Of a DNA stretch of 38,259 nucleotides, positions 24,613-33,100 are shown piece by piece. A program made the translations under genes and the position numbers. The notes under the pieces are model-generated. The model was not told the DNA's origin and ran no database searches. It was given only the letters and a program-made list of their open reading frames with translations. The stretch comes from Magnetococcales bacterium (GTDB lineage Bacteria > Pseudomonadota > Magnetococcia > Magnetococcales > Magnetaquicoccaceae): positions 1 through 38,259 of the forward strand of contig JAANAU010000032.1 of assembly GCA_011089965.1 (NCBI GenBank), written 5' to 3'. How positions within the stretch are numbered: position 1 is the stretch's first letter; each line of letters opens with the position of its first letter.

Positions 24613-26739
24613 CTATTGCAGTGTTACGAACATTCTTTTTCCGTCACGTTCCACATCGAGAAGAATCGTCTTGGCCGTGGCGCTGGCCTTGATCGCCTTG
24701 TCCAGATCCGCATTGCTGCCGACTGGATTGCCGTTGATCGCCACGACGATGTCGTTGGCACGAATGCCGGCCATGTCCGCTTGCAGTCCAGGATCCACTT
24801 CACCCACCAGGGCACCCTGCTTGTTCTTGAGGGTGGGATTCTTGGCTGCGGCTCCCTTTTGGATCGGTTGCAGTTCCATGCCGAACCACTCGAATTCCGT
24901 GGGTGGCTTGGGTTGACCGGTCTTGGCCTTGGTTTTGGCAGGCTCTGCGGCCTGAGCAGGCACCATGGGGGCAACCTGGGTCGCCTCCAGTACGGAGAGC
25001 GGAGGTGCCACATGGACCGGTTGCGGATTCATGGTGAGAACCACTTCCATGCGTTGCCGCTTACGCGCCAGCGAGAAGCGGGCCTTGTCGCCGATCCGAA
25101 TCTCCTGTAGACGTTGCTGCAATTCATCGGTCGAGCGTACCCAGCGGCCATTGATCTTGAAGATGATGTCCCCAGGCTGAAGACCGCCGCTCTCGGCCAG
25201 AGAACCGGGTTGCATGGATTGCAAAAAGACTCCGGTCGAATAAGGGGGTTGAAACCGTTTGACGAGTTGATCGTCGAGCGGTCTGAACTCAGCGCCCAGA
25301 ATCGCCGACAGTACACTGGCTGCCGGTGCCGAAGGATTCGTTGCCCCAACCGCATTGGTTGTGCCTGCTCCATTGGCGCCAGTGACCGCATTTTGCGCCG
25401 GTCCGATTGGATTCATGCCGCCACTGCCGGTTGGATTGCCGGGTTGTTGGGGATTCAACGAGATATTGATACCATTGGCACCCCCAGGAACCCCTGTGTT
25501 GCCGGTTTGGTTGATCGGTTGACCACTGCGCAGAATGACGTGACAATTCTCACAAGGTCCGCGATCCCCGTGCGGTGCCACGGCATTGACGGGAATCGGC
25601 GGCGGGCCGGGACGGGTCGTGGCTGCGACGGGACGTCCCTGACCGAGCCAACCCGGTTGGGTCATGGCCGGGGTGACCTCCGGAATCGAAATCACCTCGG
25701 CGATGAACTCCTTGACACTGTTGACCGGCACCGCGAAGCCCACACCAGAGAAGGCCTGCGTGGGCGAATAGATGGCGGTGTTGATGCCGATCACATAGCC
25801 GTAGCGGGAGACGAGCGGACCGCCTGAATTACCCTGGTTGATGGCGGCATCGGTCTGGATCAGATCCTTGTGGATCGTGCCTTCGATGGTGACTGCCTTG
25901 CGCGCTCCGGAGATGATCCCCTTGCTCACGGTTTGATCCAGTCCGAACGGACAACCCACGGTGATCACCGGATCCCCAACCAGGAGCAGATCGCTGTTGC
26001 CGAGCGGGGCCGGTTGCAAGGGGATCGGGACGTTGATCTTCAACAAAACCAGATCACGTGTTGGATCCAGACGCACCACATCGGCAGGATAGCGCTGCAT
26101 GCCATAGGGACCGAATACGGTCACGAAGACATTTTGCGAATTTTCCACCACATGGAAATTGCTGACGATGTAACCATCCGCCGACACGATCACACCGGAG
26201 CCGATGCTTTCCATGGCCACACCCGAAAAAGGGCTGGCAAATTTCAGTCCATCAGGACCGACCGGCGTGACAACATTGGCCGATTGCACTGTTTGCGCCG
26301 CATTGGGTTGCTGAGAGAGCGGGGCGCTCATCGGCATGGTGTTGGGCAGGGTTGTGCTGCGATTCTGCGTGCTGACGTTCACAACGCTCGGCAGAATGGA
26401 GCGGACCACGGTGGGGAACGACTCCTGATCGCTGGGGGTTGTATTCGGATTTTGAAACAGGGGTTGCGGCCACACCAGTCCGGCCTGCTGACCTTGCGCC
26501 CCCGTGAACGCAGGGGCGGTTTGCAGCGGCGTGCCGGGCAGTTCGGTGATCGCCTGGACTCCTCTTTGTCCAACGTCGCGCGTCAAGGCGACCGCCTTTT
26601 CGGAGTCGAAGCCGATCTCGTCGAGAAAATAGTTCAGATACCAGTAGCTTCCAATCAGGCCCAAAACGGCCATGGCCCCCAGAATGTAGAGGTATTTTCT
26701 GTATTGGAGTCCACATTCGACGCTTTTGCTGGAAAACAT
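24613..26739 (-). CDS. mamE: MamE, HtrA-like magnetosome protease with one magnetochrome motif and two PDZ domains
   Basis: The protein has 708 residues. It contains a transmembrane segment (about 18-38), a trypsin-like domain (about 108-350) with an intact triad H196 (VSNFHVV), D229 (TRDLVLLKI) and S305 (GNSGGPLV), a magnetochrome motif APHGDRGPCENCH (CxxCH at 396-400), a Pro/Asn/Gly linker, PDZ1 (about 490-590, TGVFLQSMQPGSLAESGGLQ) and PDZ2 (about 615-708). MamE sorts proteins to the magnetosome and, by proteolysis of MamE, MamO and MamP, switches on crystal growth. Magnetospirillum MamE carries two CxxCH motifs. Only one is found here. It lies between mamI and the mamJ-like gene. Confidence 0.96.
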   Translation of the reverse strand: MFSSKSVECGLQYRKYLYILGAMAVLGLIGSYWYLNYFLDEIGFDSEKAVALTRDVGQRGVQAITELPGTPLQTAPAFTGAQGQQAGLVWPQPLFQNPNTTPSDQESFPTVVRSILPSVVNVSTQNRSTTLPNTMPMSAPLSQQPNAAQTVQSANVVTPVGPDGLKFASPFSGVAMESIGSGVIVSADGYIVSNFHVVENSQNVFVTVFGPYGMQRYPADVVRLDPTRDLVLLKINVPIPLQPAPLGNSDLLLVGDPVITVGCPFGLDQTVSKGIISGARKAVTIEGTIHKDLIQTDAAINQGNSGGPLVSRYGYVIGINTAIYSPTQAFSGVGFAVPVNSVKEFIAEVISIPEVTPAMTQPGWLGQGRPVAATTRPGPPPIPVNAVAPHGDRGPCENCHVILRSGQPINQTGNTGVPGGANGINISLNPQQPGNPTGSGGMNPIGPAQNAVTGANGAGTTNAVGATNPSAPAASVLSAILGAEFRPLDDQLVKRFQPPYSTGVFLQSMQPGSLAESGGLQPGDIIFKINGRWVRSTDELQQRLQEIRIGDKARFSLARKRQRMEVVLTMNPQPVHVAPPLSVLEATQVAPMVPAQAAEPAKTKAKTGQPKPPTEFEWFGMELQPIQKGAAAKNPTLKNKQGALVGEVDPGLQADMAGIRANDIVVAINGNPVGSNADLDKAIKASATAKTILLDVERDGKRMFVTLQ

Positions 26740-26745
26740 AGCGTT

Positions 26746-26973
26746 CTACTCATCGGATTTGGAGGATGACTCGGACAATTCCGCATCCATCGGTGCGGCA
26801 GCAGGCTGCTCCTTCTTGATTTTCGTGACCCCGGCACCGAGCGAGACAATGCCGAGAATCAACAGCGCCATGGGAACCAGGCCGCGCAAGAGTTCGACAA
26901 TCGACCACCACCAAGTCGAAACGCCCCACAATCCAAGCGCCATGGCAATCAATCCGAATACGATTTTAGGCAT
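26746..26973 (-). CDS. mamI: MamI, small magnetosome membrane-biogenesis protein
   Basis: The protein has 75 residues from the ATG at 26973, chosen over a TTG at 26994 because AGAAGGATGG lies at the right distance. Two transmembrane helices (about 3-21, KIVFGLIAMALGLWGVSTW, and about 30-50, GLVPMALLILGIVSLGAGV) are joined by a short turn, and a charged tail follows. This agrees with MamI (about 70-77 residues), which is essential for vesicle formation and may act at magnetite nucleation. The Gly spacing in both helices is characteristic. It is 24 bases after mamH and 6 bases before mamE, in the conserved H-I-E order. Confidence 0.9.
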   Translation of the reverse strand: MPKIVFGLIAMALGLWGVSTWWWSIVELLRGLVPMALLILGIVSLGAGVTKIKKEQPAAAPMDAELSESSSKSDE

Positions 26974-26997
26974 TACACGCCATCCTTCTTGCAAAAT

Positions 26998-28329
26998 TTA
27001 GATGGAGGAGAGATTCAAATCTTCTGACATCACCGGCCCCTTTCGGGGATCTTTCATCACGGTCAACGCATAGGCGAACAAGGCCAGGTTGACGATTCCC
27101 ATAAACAAAAACGGCACGGTTGGTCCCAACCAGTCAAACAGGATGCCACCGACCTGGAGAAAGAAAATCACGCCAAAGCAACCGACGGTATTGAATACGC
27201 CCAGCACGGAACCGCGAATCTCTTCCGGGGCCAGATCCAGTGCCAGGGTTTGCGGCACCAATACACATCCGGCCTGCCCCACACCGATGATGGTGACCGG
27301 GATCACGATCCACCAGGAAAAAGGATTGAGAATCAGGCCCATGGATGCAAAGCCGATCCCCGAGATCAGCAGTCCGATCACGATGGCAGGAATTCGACCG
27401 ATCCGAGCGGTCACGCGGCCCCAAATCGGAATGGTGATCAACACCACAAGTCCCAACCATCCAATCACCAGTCCCGCGCGGGATGCGGCCTGTTCGTGAC
27501 TGGTTTTTTCAAGCAGATCCGCAAAATAGACGAACCAGGTCATCAGAAAGAGTCCGACGAGTACCATGTCGTTGCGGGCGGTGAAGGCGGAAAGGAAACT
27601 CAAACGCAATCCCTGCTCCCGTTTGATCAACTCCCAGACATCCCGGAAGGGAAAGCTGCGATCCACCATCCTGGGCTGCACCATCTCCACCAGAAGTTTC
27701 TTGGCCAGCCATGCCCCGGCCAGGGCGAAGAATCCGGCCAGCCACATGGTGGCAGTGACGCCGATCTGCTCGGGCAACTGCATGAAAACCGCGTAGACAA
27801 TCGTCACCCCGAAAGCCATCATGAAACCAACGTTGGCCAGCAGCAGTGGACGATCCTCCTGCCGGGTATAGTCTCCGGTCAGCGTGGCGATCTGTGGCCA
27901 GATCAGGGTGCCTCCCAGGGACATCAATACCCGCACGACGTAAAAAATCACCAGGGCATTCACCCCCAGCACCGCCCCAACCCAGCGATCAAAGGGAGCC
28001 AGGAGCGCCGTGATGCCAGCCAACAGAAATCCATAAACAATCAATGGTATACGACCAATGCGATCCGAAATGTAGCCCAGATAGCCGACGAACAACAAAT
28101 CCACCAACTCCGTGATGGCCTGAATATTGGCGTTGACAAACCCGGCATTGTCTCGCCCCAGACCGAGTACGCGACTCAGATAGAGGGGTTGCAAGGCCAA
28201 CACCATGGTCAGAAAGATCATCACGATGGCCACGATGAGGTACAGGGCGTTATGGTGGTAGCCTTCCAGATCTTCCACCAGGGAGTTGCCCGCATCCGGT
28301 CCATCGTTTTTTATGGGAATATTGGCCAC
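26998..28329 (-). CDS. mamH: MamH, major facilitator superfamily transporter of the magnetosome
   Basis: The protein has about 443 residues from a GTG at 28329, which lies 7 bases after the stop of the mmsF-like gene. A longer form from a TTG at 28374 (458 residues) would overlap that gene and cannot be excluded. No ATG occurs before the first transmembrane helix. It has 12 predicted helices. The MFS loop motif between helices 2 and 3 is visible as GYLGYISDRIGRIPLIVYGF, with a second copy WGRVTARIGRIPAIVIG later. MamH, with MamZ, is thought to move iron into magnetosomes. It is the first gene of the classical mamAB operon, and the H-I-E order is kept. Confidence 0.92.
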   Translation of the reverse strand: MANIPIKNDGPDAGNSLVEDLEGYHHNALYLIVAIVMIFLTMVLALQPLYLSRVLGLGRDNAGFVNANIQAITELVDLLFVGYLGYISDRIGRIPLIVYGFLLAGITALLAPFDRWVGAVLGVNALVIFYVVRVLMSLGGTLIWPQIATLTGDYTRQEDRPLLLANVGFMMAFGVTIVYAVFMQLPEQIGVTATMWLAGFFALAGAWLAKKLLVEMVQPRMVDRSFPFRDVWELIKREQGLRLSFLSAFTARNDMVLVGLFLMTWFVYFADLLEKTSHEQAASRAGLVIGWLGLVVLITIPIWGRVTARIGRIPAIVIGLLISGIGFASMGLILNPFSWWIVIPVTIIGVGQAGCVLVPQTLALDLAPEEIRGSVLGVFNTVGCFGVIFFLQVGGILFDWLGPTVPFLFMGIVNLALFAYALTVMKDPRKGPVMSEDLNLSSI

Positions 28330-28336
28330 TTTTTGA

Positions 28337-28660
28337 TCAATCTTTCTGCAAATGTTCGGCTGGAATTCCGGCAATGCTGGCGATGACCGGGATTCTCCAG
28401 CGTTGATTCATGACCACCGAGAACAGACCGAACATACTCAGGAACAAGACGAGTACGGTCGAGGTGCTGAAAAGATAGGGGCCAAGCCCCGGGATGTGCA
28501 TGGCAAAGTAGGAGAGTACGGTCCACACCCAAAGCACCAACCCCTGTCTGGCGTGAAACACCACAAAGGCGTCTTTCGATTCCATCAGCAACGGCACAAG
28601 GCTCAAAACGCCCAAATAGCTGAGTGCGGCCAGCAAACGATTTTTCATGGTCGGACGCAT
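28337..28660 (-). CDS. mmsF: MmsF/MamF-family magnetosome membrane protein (second copy)
   Basis: The protein has 107 residues, three hydrophobic segments, and is clearly paralogous to the protein at 21340-21660. It shares LLAALSYLGVLSLVPLL near the start and the FVVFHARQGLVLW motif. In Magnetospirillum, MmsF is the master regulator of crystal maturation. Two starts are possible: ATG at 28660 or ATG at 28648 (KNRLLAALSYLG). Neither has a strong ribosome binding site. Upstream, a long stem-loop separates it from mamD. Its 3' end may overlap mamH if the TTG start of that gene is used. The symbol is given by family. MamF is equally possible. Confidence 0.83.
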   Translation of the reverse strand: MRPTMKNRLLAALSYLGVLSLVPLLMESKDAFVVFHARQGLVLWVWTVLSYFAMHIPGLGPYLFSTSTVLVLFLSMFGLFSVVMNQRWRIPVIASIAGIPAEHLQKD

Positions 28661-28684
28661 TCAATGATCCGGAGGTTGATAATG

Positions 28685-28729
28685 CCCGTCTGCCGGATGG
28701 CCGCCAAAACAGACCTTCCGGCAGACGGG
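28685..28729 (-). other. Stem-loop between mamD and the mmsF-like gene
   Basis: A perfect 12-base inverted repeat, CCCGTCTGCCGG at 28685-28696 and CCGGCAGACGGG at 28718-28729, extends to 13 pairs with A28697-T28717 and leaves a loop of about 19 bases. On the transcribed minus strand it lies after the mamD stop and before the mmsF start. No T-run follows it on that strand, so it is not a classical rho-independent terminator. It could be an RNA-processing or stability element, or a weak attenuator that sets mamD above the downstream genes. Confidence 0.75.
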
Positions 28730-28758
28730 TCCAGAACCCGCTTTTCAAGCTGAAGCGG

Positions 28759-29616
28759 TCAGCTCAAGGCGTCCTCAAGCTCGCCATCTTCCTGCGAGCG
28801 TTTCATGTAGCTGTAGATTCCGACCCCGACCGCAGCCAGGGCGCCGACCAGAAGGATCGGTCCCCAACCCCCCAAACCAAGGCCAAGGCCAAGGCTTGTG
28901 CCGGAACCGGTCCAAATGGTACCACCTGCAGCCGCGCCTTTGGCTCCAGCGGCAGTGGCCGCACTGGCCGCAGCCTTGGCACCACCGGACAAGGTGGCCG
29001 ATCCGGTGAGCGCAGAACCGCCTGCCATGGTGTTGGTGGTGCCTGTGGCAATGGATCCGGCACCCAGTGTCGATCCCGTGGTCAGGGTCAGCGCTTCGTT
29101 GCCGGCTGCCGCCGTGGTGCCCACCTTGCAGGCCGCAGCCCCTTTGCTGACCGCAGCCCCTTTGCCGACCGACGCTGCCCCTTTGCCAGCCGTGGCACCC
29201 TTGCAGATCAAACCGCCCTTGCCAGACGCACCCTTGGCCGCTGCCCCTTCGATCTCAAAATTCATTGGCTGCATGGCCACGCCCGTCATGCCGGCCTTGG
29301 CCGCCGTACCGGTGATACCCGGCTGAAGAACCAGCCATTTGCCAGCCGCAGTCGCGCCAACCGGCGATTTGCCCACGGTGACCGTTTTGCCGACCAGTGC
29401 GGACAGTTGACCTGCCTGGCGCGCGCCTTCCAGTTTCAGGGCCACCATGCCGCTGTTGGCTCCACCACCGGCCACCGGGTTCAAAAAGATCCAGTTCGCC
29501 AATCCATCGCCTGTTGCCACAGTGCTGCCCACGGTGAATGACTTGCCCGCAAGCATCGGCACTTGGGCAGCCTGGGCAGCTCCGCTCAATTTGAACATCA
29601 TGGTTTCCACTGCCAT
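28759..29616 (-). CDS. mamD: MamD, magnetosome crystal-associated protein with Mms6-like C-terminus
   Basis: The protein has 285 residues from the ATG at 29616, chosen for the strong AAAGGAGATG site. An upstream extension to 29658 has no site of its own. The N-terminus holds two related modules (about 7-50 and 58-100), each with a Gly-Lys-Ser/Thr-Val-Thr-Val-Gly strand (LAGKSFTVGSTV, LVGKTVTVGKSPV). Residues about 125-165 are Lys-Gly-Ala repeats. The C-terminus contains the signature LGLGLGLGGWGP (about 242-253), a transmembrane helix and an acidic tail (EDGELEDALS), which in Mms6 binds iron and the crystal surface. MamD (Mms7) regulates crystal size. It is probably the first gene of the minus-strand operon. 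Confidence 0.9.
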   Translation of the reverse strand: MAVETMMFKLSGAAQAAQVPMLAGKSFTVGSTVATGDGLANWIFLNPVAGGGANSGMVALKLEGARQAGQLSALVGKTVTVGKSPVGATAAGKWLVLQPGITGTAAKAGMTGVAMQPMNFEIEGAAAKGASGKGGLICKGATAGKGAASVGKGAAVSKGAAACKVGTTAAAGNEALTLTTGSTLGAGSIATGTTNTMAGGSALTGSATLSGGAKAAASAATAAGAKGAAAGGTIWTGSGTSLGLGLGLGGWGPILLVGALAAVGVGIYSYMKRSQEDGELEDALS

Positions 29617-29690
29617 CTTAACATCTCCTTTTTTTGGTGAAAATGCGTAGACATCCACTTGTCAAAACAATATTAACTGCTGATCTTTTC

Positions 29691-29718
29691 AAAACAAAAC
29701 AAAACAAAACAAAAAAAA
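29691..29718. repeat. Pentanucleotide AAAAC repeat in the mamD leader
   Basis: Four exact AAAAC units (29691-29710) run into eight A residues. The tract lies about 75 bases upstream of the mamD start, probably within the untranslated leader or between promoter and gene. On the mamD sense strand it reads T-rich (TTTTG repeated). Such short tandem repeats are prone to slippage and can alter promoter spacing or leader structure. Confidence 0.85.
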
Positions 29719-29785
29719 TTTAGAAACTTCTTAAAGAATGAAAATTAATCACCGTCAATGTATTTCACGCTTATTTCTGAGAGTC

Positions 29786-29815
29786 AATATAACACGCAGA
29801 AATATTTAAAGGCAA
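29786..29815 (-). promoter_or_regulatory. Candidate leftward promoter for mamD and the magnetosome operon
   Basis: On the minus strand TTGCCT (29815-29810) and TATATT (29791-29786) are 18 bases apart, which is 4/6 and 5/6 matches to the sigma70 consensus. It faces mamD about 170 bases before the start codon. The match is modest in AT-rich DNA, so the assignment is tentative. Confidence 0.35.
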
Positions 29816-29860
29816 GTATTGAATTTATATATTTTAAATTTCCTTGAAATTTCAAATTAT

Positions 29861-29875
29861 TGAGAATGCTTCTCA
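29861..29875. promoter_or_regulatory. Fur-box-like palindrome
   Basis: TGAGAATGCTTCTCA is a 6-3-6 perfect inverted repeat that matches 11 of 14 fixed positions of the 7-1-7 Fur consensus (TGATAATNATTATCA). The GAGAAT/TTCTC variant is common in real Fur sites. It lies between the candidate leftward promoter and the strong rightward promoter, so iron control of one or both operons (magnetosome genes, feoB) would make sense. Binding is inferred. Confidence 0.5.
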
Positions 29876-30017
29876 TTTGTGCAGCGTCTGCGACTTGTCT
29901 CTTGTTTGATGATTATTGTAAATAATAATAACCAATAAATATTGATGGCAGATGAAACATTCTTTAAATTATCATTCCATTTTACAAAAAATATTATTCA
30001 ATAATCAAGTTGATTGC

Positions 30018-30046
30018 TTGACATTTTTACATTGCATGGATAAAAT
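30018..30046 (+). promoter_or_regulatory. Strong sigma70-type promoter for the ZorA-like/feoB operon
   Basis: TTGACA at 30018-30023 and TAAAAT at 30041-30046 are separated by exactly 17 bases. That is a 6/6 and 5/6 match with ideal spacing. Transcription would start near 30053, giving a leader of about 70 bases before the ATG at 30124. The palindrome ATTATTCAATAAT (29993-30005) sits just upstream of the -35 box and could bind a regulator. Confidence 0.75.
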
Positions 30047-30123
30047 TTGCAAAATTTGACCTTGCATTTTACTCTATGTTATATTTGAGAAAATGCGGTT
30101 GCCGACCCAAGGATTGAAACGCG

Positions 30124-33100
30124 ATGATTGCCATTGCCACCTTTTTTTCCAGCCTCGGGGGTCATTTGGTTTTGGCCTTCATGGTTATCAGTGGTTTTTT
30201 GTTGAGCCTTGGAATCTTTTTCCTGCAAACCCGCAGAATCGGCAAGCAGGTCGCACGCGGCTTGCACCTCATTGAGTTGCATGCGGACTCCCCGGAGATC
30301 GCCAGGGAGTCGGATCCGGATCGGAAAATTTTGCGGCGCAAAATCCGGTTTGCCAACAACTGGAAAGCGTTCCGACAGGGCATGGAAGAGCCGGGCATGG
30401 GCTATTTCGGCTCTTCCTGGGCCGAATTCGTCAAGCACATCACCGTGCCGGCTACCGATTCACAAAAGGCGATCCAAACCTCCGCCGACCCGGCCATCTA
30501 TTTCAACGAACGCACACTCTATTTCGTCAATATCAACACCCGGCTTTTTGATGCGATTCCAGGGTTCTTGACGGGTGGCGGCATCTTTGGCACCTTCGTC
30601 GGTTTGGTGGCCGGCATCTACCTGGCCCAGGATGGCATGGCCGCCGGTCCTCAGGAGATGAAACAGGCGATGAAGTTCCTGATGGGGGGGGTCTCCACGG
30701 CCTTCATCACCTCCATCTTCGGTATTGGCCTCTCCATCCTCTTCTCAATCATCGAAAAACGTCGCCAACACTGGATCGGTCGGCTGGTACACCGCTTCTG
30801 CGAACAGTTGGAATCCTGTTTCGAGATTCATCACCGGGAGGACAGCGGCCTTGCGCCCATTCACATCGCCCAGATGGAGCAGGTGGCGGAACTCAGAAAA
30901 TTGAACAGGCTTCTGCAAACCAGAACCATGGGGCAGGACTCCTCTGCCACTACGGCGGCAGAGGTGGAGAATCGTATCGGCGCCAGCCTGGCACCGGCCA
31001 TCGGAAAGATGTTTGAAACCCTGGTGCGCTATCAGGACAACCAGCGCGCCACGCAGCAACAAGCCATGCAGGATGCGCTCGCCCCTCTTTTTGCGCAGTT
31101 CCAGACCACACTCGGAGAAAAACTGTCCTCCATCGAACTGGGTCTGTTCGCGTTGAACGAAAATCTGCGCAATCAGCATGCCGGGATGGACGGGTTGTGG
31201 AGCGATCTGCGTGCCAGCAATAAAGAAGGGTTGTTGAATATGGCCCAGAGCATTCGTGCGGCCTTCGACGACTTTGCCGTGCAGTTCACCATACTGATGC
31301 GCGAATCCTCCGCCGGTTCTCTCAACAGCCTGAATCAGGCCATGAGTCAACTCACCGAGGCGTTGACCGCCATTCACAACGCCCAGGATCGTCAGTTGCG
31401 CTCCGTGGTCGAAGGTCTGAACCGTCAGCAGGGTGAGATGCGCGGTGACAGCGACCGGTATGGACAGACCCTGGAACAACTGGTCACCGGTCTTCAGGGG
31501 CTGACCGATCAGGGCAACTCCAGGATCGATCAGCTCATCTCCGGTCTGCACGGGGCATCTGATCAGAGCAGCCAGCGGCTTGAACAACTCATCTCCGGCT
31601 TGCACAAAGGCGTGGCCGCGCAGAACGAACGGTTGACCCGTTTTGTCGAGGATGCCGCCCGGATTCTTGCCGACTTGCAGGGGCGCAGCGAGGTCCAGAG
31701 TGCAGCGGCCCGGCAGACCGCCACCGGACAGGAGCAACTCATCACCCATCTGCTCGCCAGTCTGACCGATGTCGCGGTGGGCATGCGCAGCTCCCAGATC
31801 GAACTGTCCGCAGCACTCAAGGACTCCTCCTCCGGCATGAGCGCCCGTCTTGAGCGGGTGTTGGCCGATCTGGCCGATGTGGCCGCAGGCATGCGCGGCG
31901 CACAATCCGAGATGTCCGCTTTGCTCAAGGACTCCTCGGCGGGTCTGGCCGGCACCATGAATCGCACCATCACGGATCTGGGGGCTGTGGCCTCCGGCAT
32001 GAAGAGTGCACAGATGGAACTGGTCACCCTGCTCAGGGAGTCGTCCAACAGCTTTGCCGGTCAGATGGGGAACTCCTTGAAGGAGATGGCCCAATCCTCC
32101 ACGGCCATGCTGGCGGTACAAAACGAGATGCAACGCATCTTCGGGGCTGCCCCGCACCTGCTTGCCGCCACCGAAAAACTCCTCGATGGCATGGAGCGGT
32201 TCCAGGGATCGATCACTTCCAAAATCGATACCGTCGTGACCGCAGCCAAGCCGCATGATGCGACGCCATCCGGAGTTGTCGAAAAACAGATCCTGGAGCA
32301 GATGACCCGCTATATGGATTCAAACCGTGATGCGTTGCACGAGGAGTCCAAGACCATCTCCGAAACCATGATGATGGCCGGTGGTCTGCTGCTGCGCGCC
32401 GCCGAAAGCCTGGAACAGACTGCCGCCGGCATGGCCAGTCATTTTGCCACCTCCTTGAATCAACTCTCCACACAGCACACCACGGCTGCCTCGACCTTGC
32501 GCCAGGCAAGCGATCAGGTGTCGAGCCGCATCGAGGAGTCGCTCTCCACCATGCTTCTGACCATGGAGGAGATGCGTTACGCCGTGGATGGCATGATGAA
32601 ACAAGCGAACAAACGAGACGCGGTTTCCAGCCAGACCAGTCAACTGGTGCATCCTGACCAGCAGCGCATCGAGGACGCCTTGTTCGGCATCCTGCACTAT
32701 ATCGAACGTCTGGAGAGCAGCCATCAATCCACGGTACACAGCCTGGATCAGCACAACCAGACAATCACCACGGCTTTGCAAAACTCGCGTGAACATCTGA
32801 GCCAGGGCAATGCCGAATTGCAATCTTTGGTCGGTGTGGCTGCATCATCCTTGGTGCAAGCGGTCGGCGAGATCAATCACGCACTGACCCGTCTCAATGT
32901 GACCATGCAGCAACAATCCACGCGTCTCTCCGATGAAAACCGCAAGGCGCTCACTGAGGTGACCTCCCTCACCAACCACTTCGATCCAGAGGGAGGACGT
33001 TTCGGTCATCTGATCGAAGCCATGGAGTCTGGCGCCATGATGATCGCCGTGGCTGGCGAGAAGCTGCAAACCAGCAGCGACAAGCTGGAAAAGGTCTCCA

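Larger units (their letters stand above)
29617..30123. other. Divergent AT-rich control region
   Basis: These 507 bases hold no gene and are much richer in A+T than their surroundings. They separate the leftward magnetosome operon from the rightward ZorA-like/feoB operon. Visible elements are an (AAAAC) repeat, a weak leftward promoter, the 12-base palindrome TTGAAATTTCAA at 29844-29855, a Fur-box-like palindrome at 29861-29875, the 13-base palindrome ATTATTCAATAAT at 29993-30005 and a strong rightward promoter at 30018-30046. Several are listed separately. The arrangement is what one expects for shared regulation of divergent operons. Confidence 0.8.

Noticed and set aside
28685-28729. Rho-independent terminator after mamD
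   Set aside because: The stem is strong but no T-run follows on the transcribed strand, and the next genes are closely spaced and co-directional.
30745-32256. Long minus-strand reading frame opposite the ZorA-like tail
   Set aside because: It is a shadow of the coiled-coil gene. It has no ribosome binding site, and its Gly/His/Leu composition reflects antisense codons.
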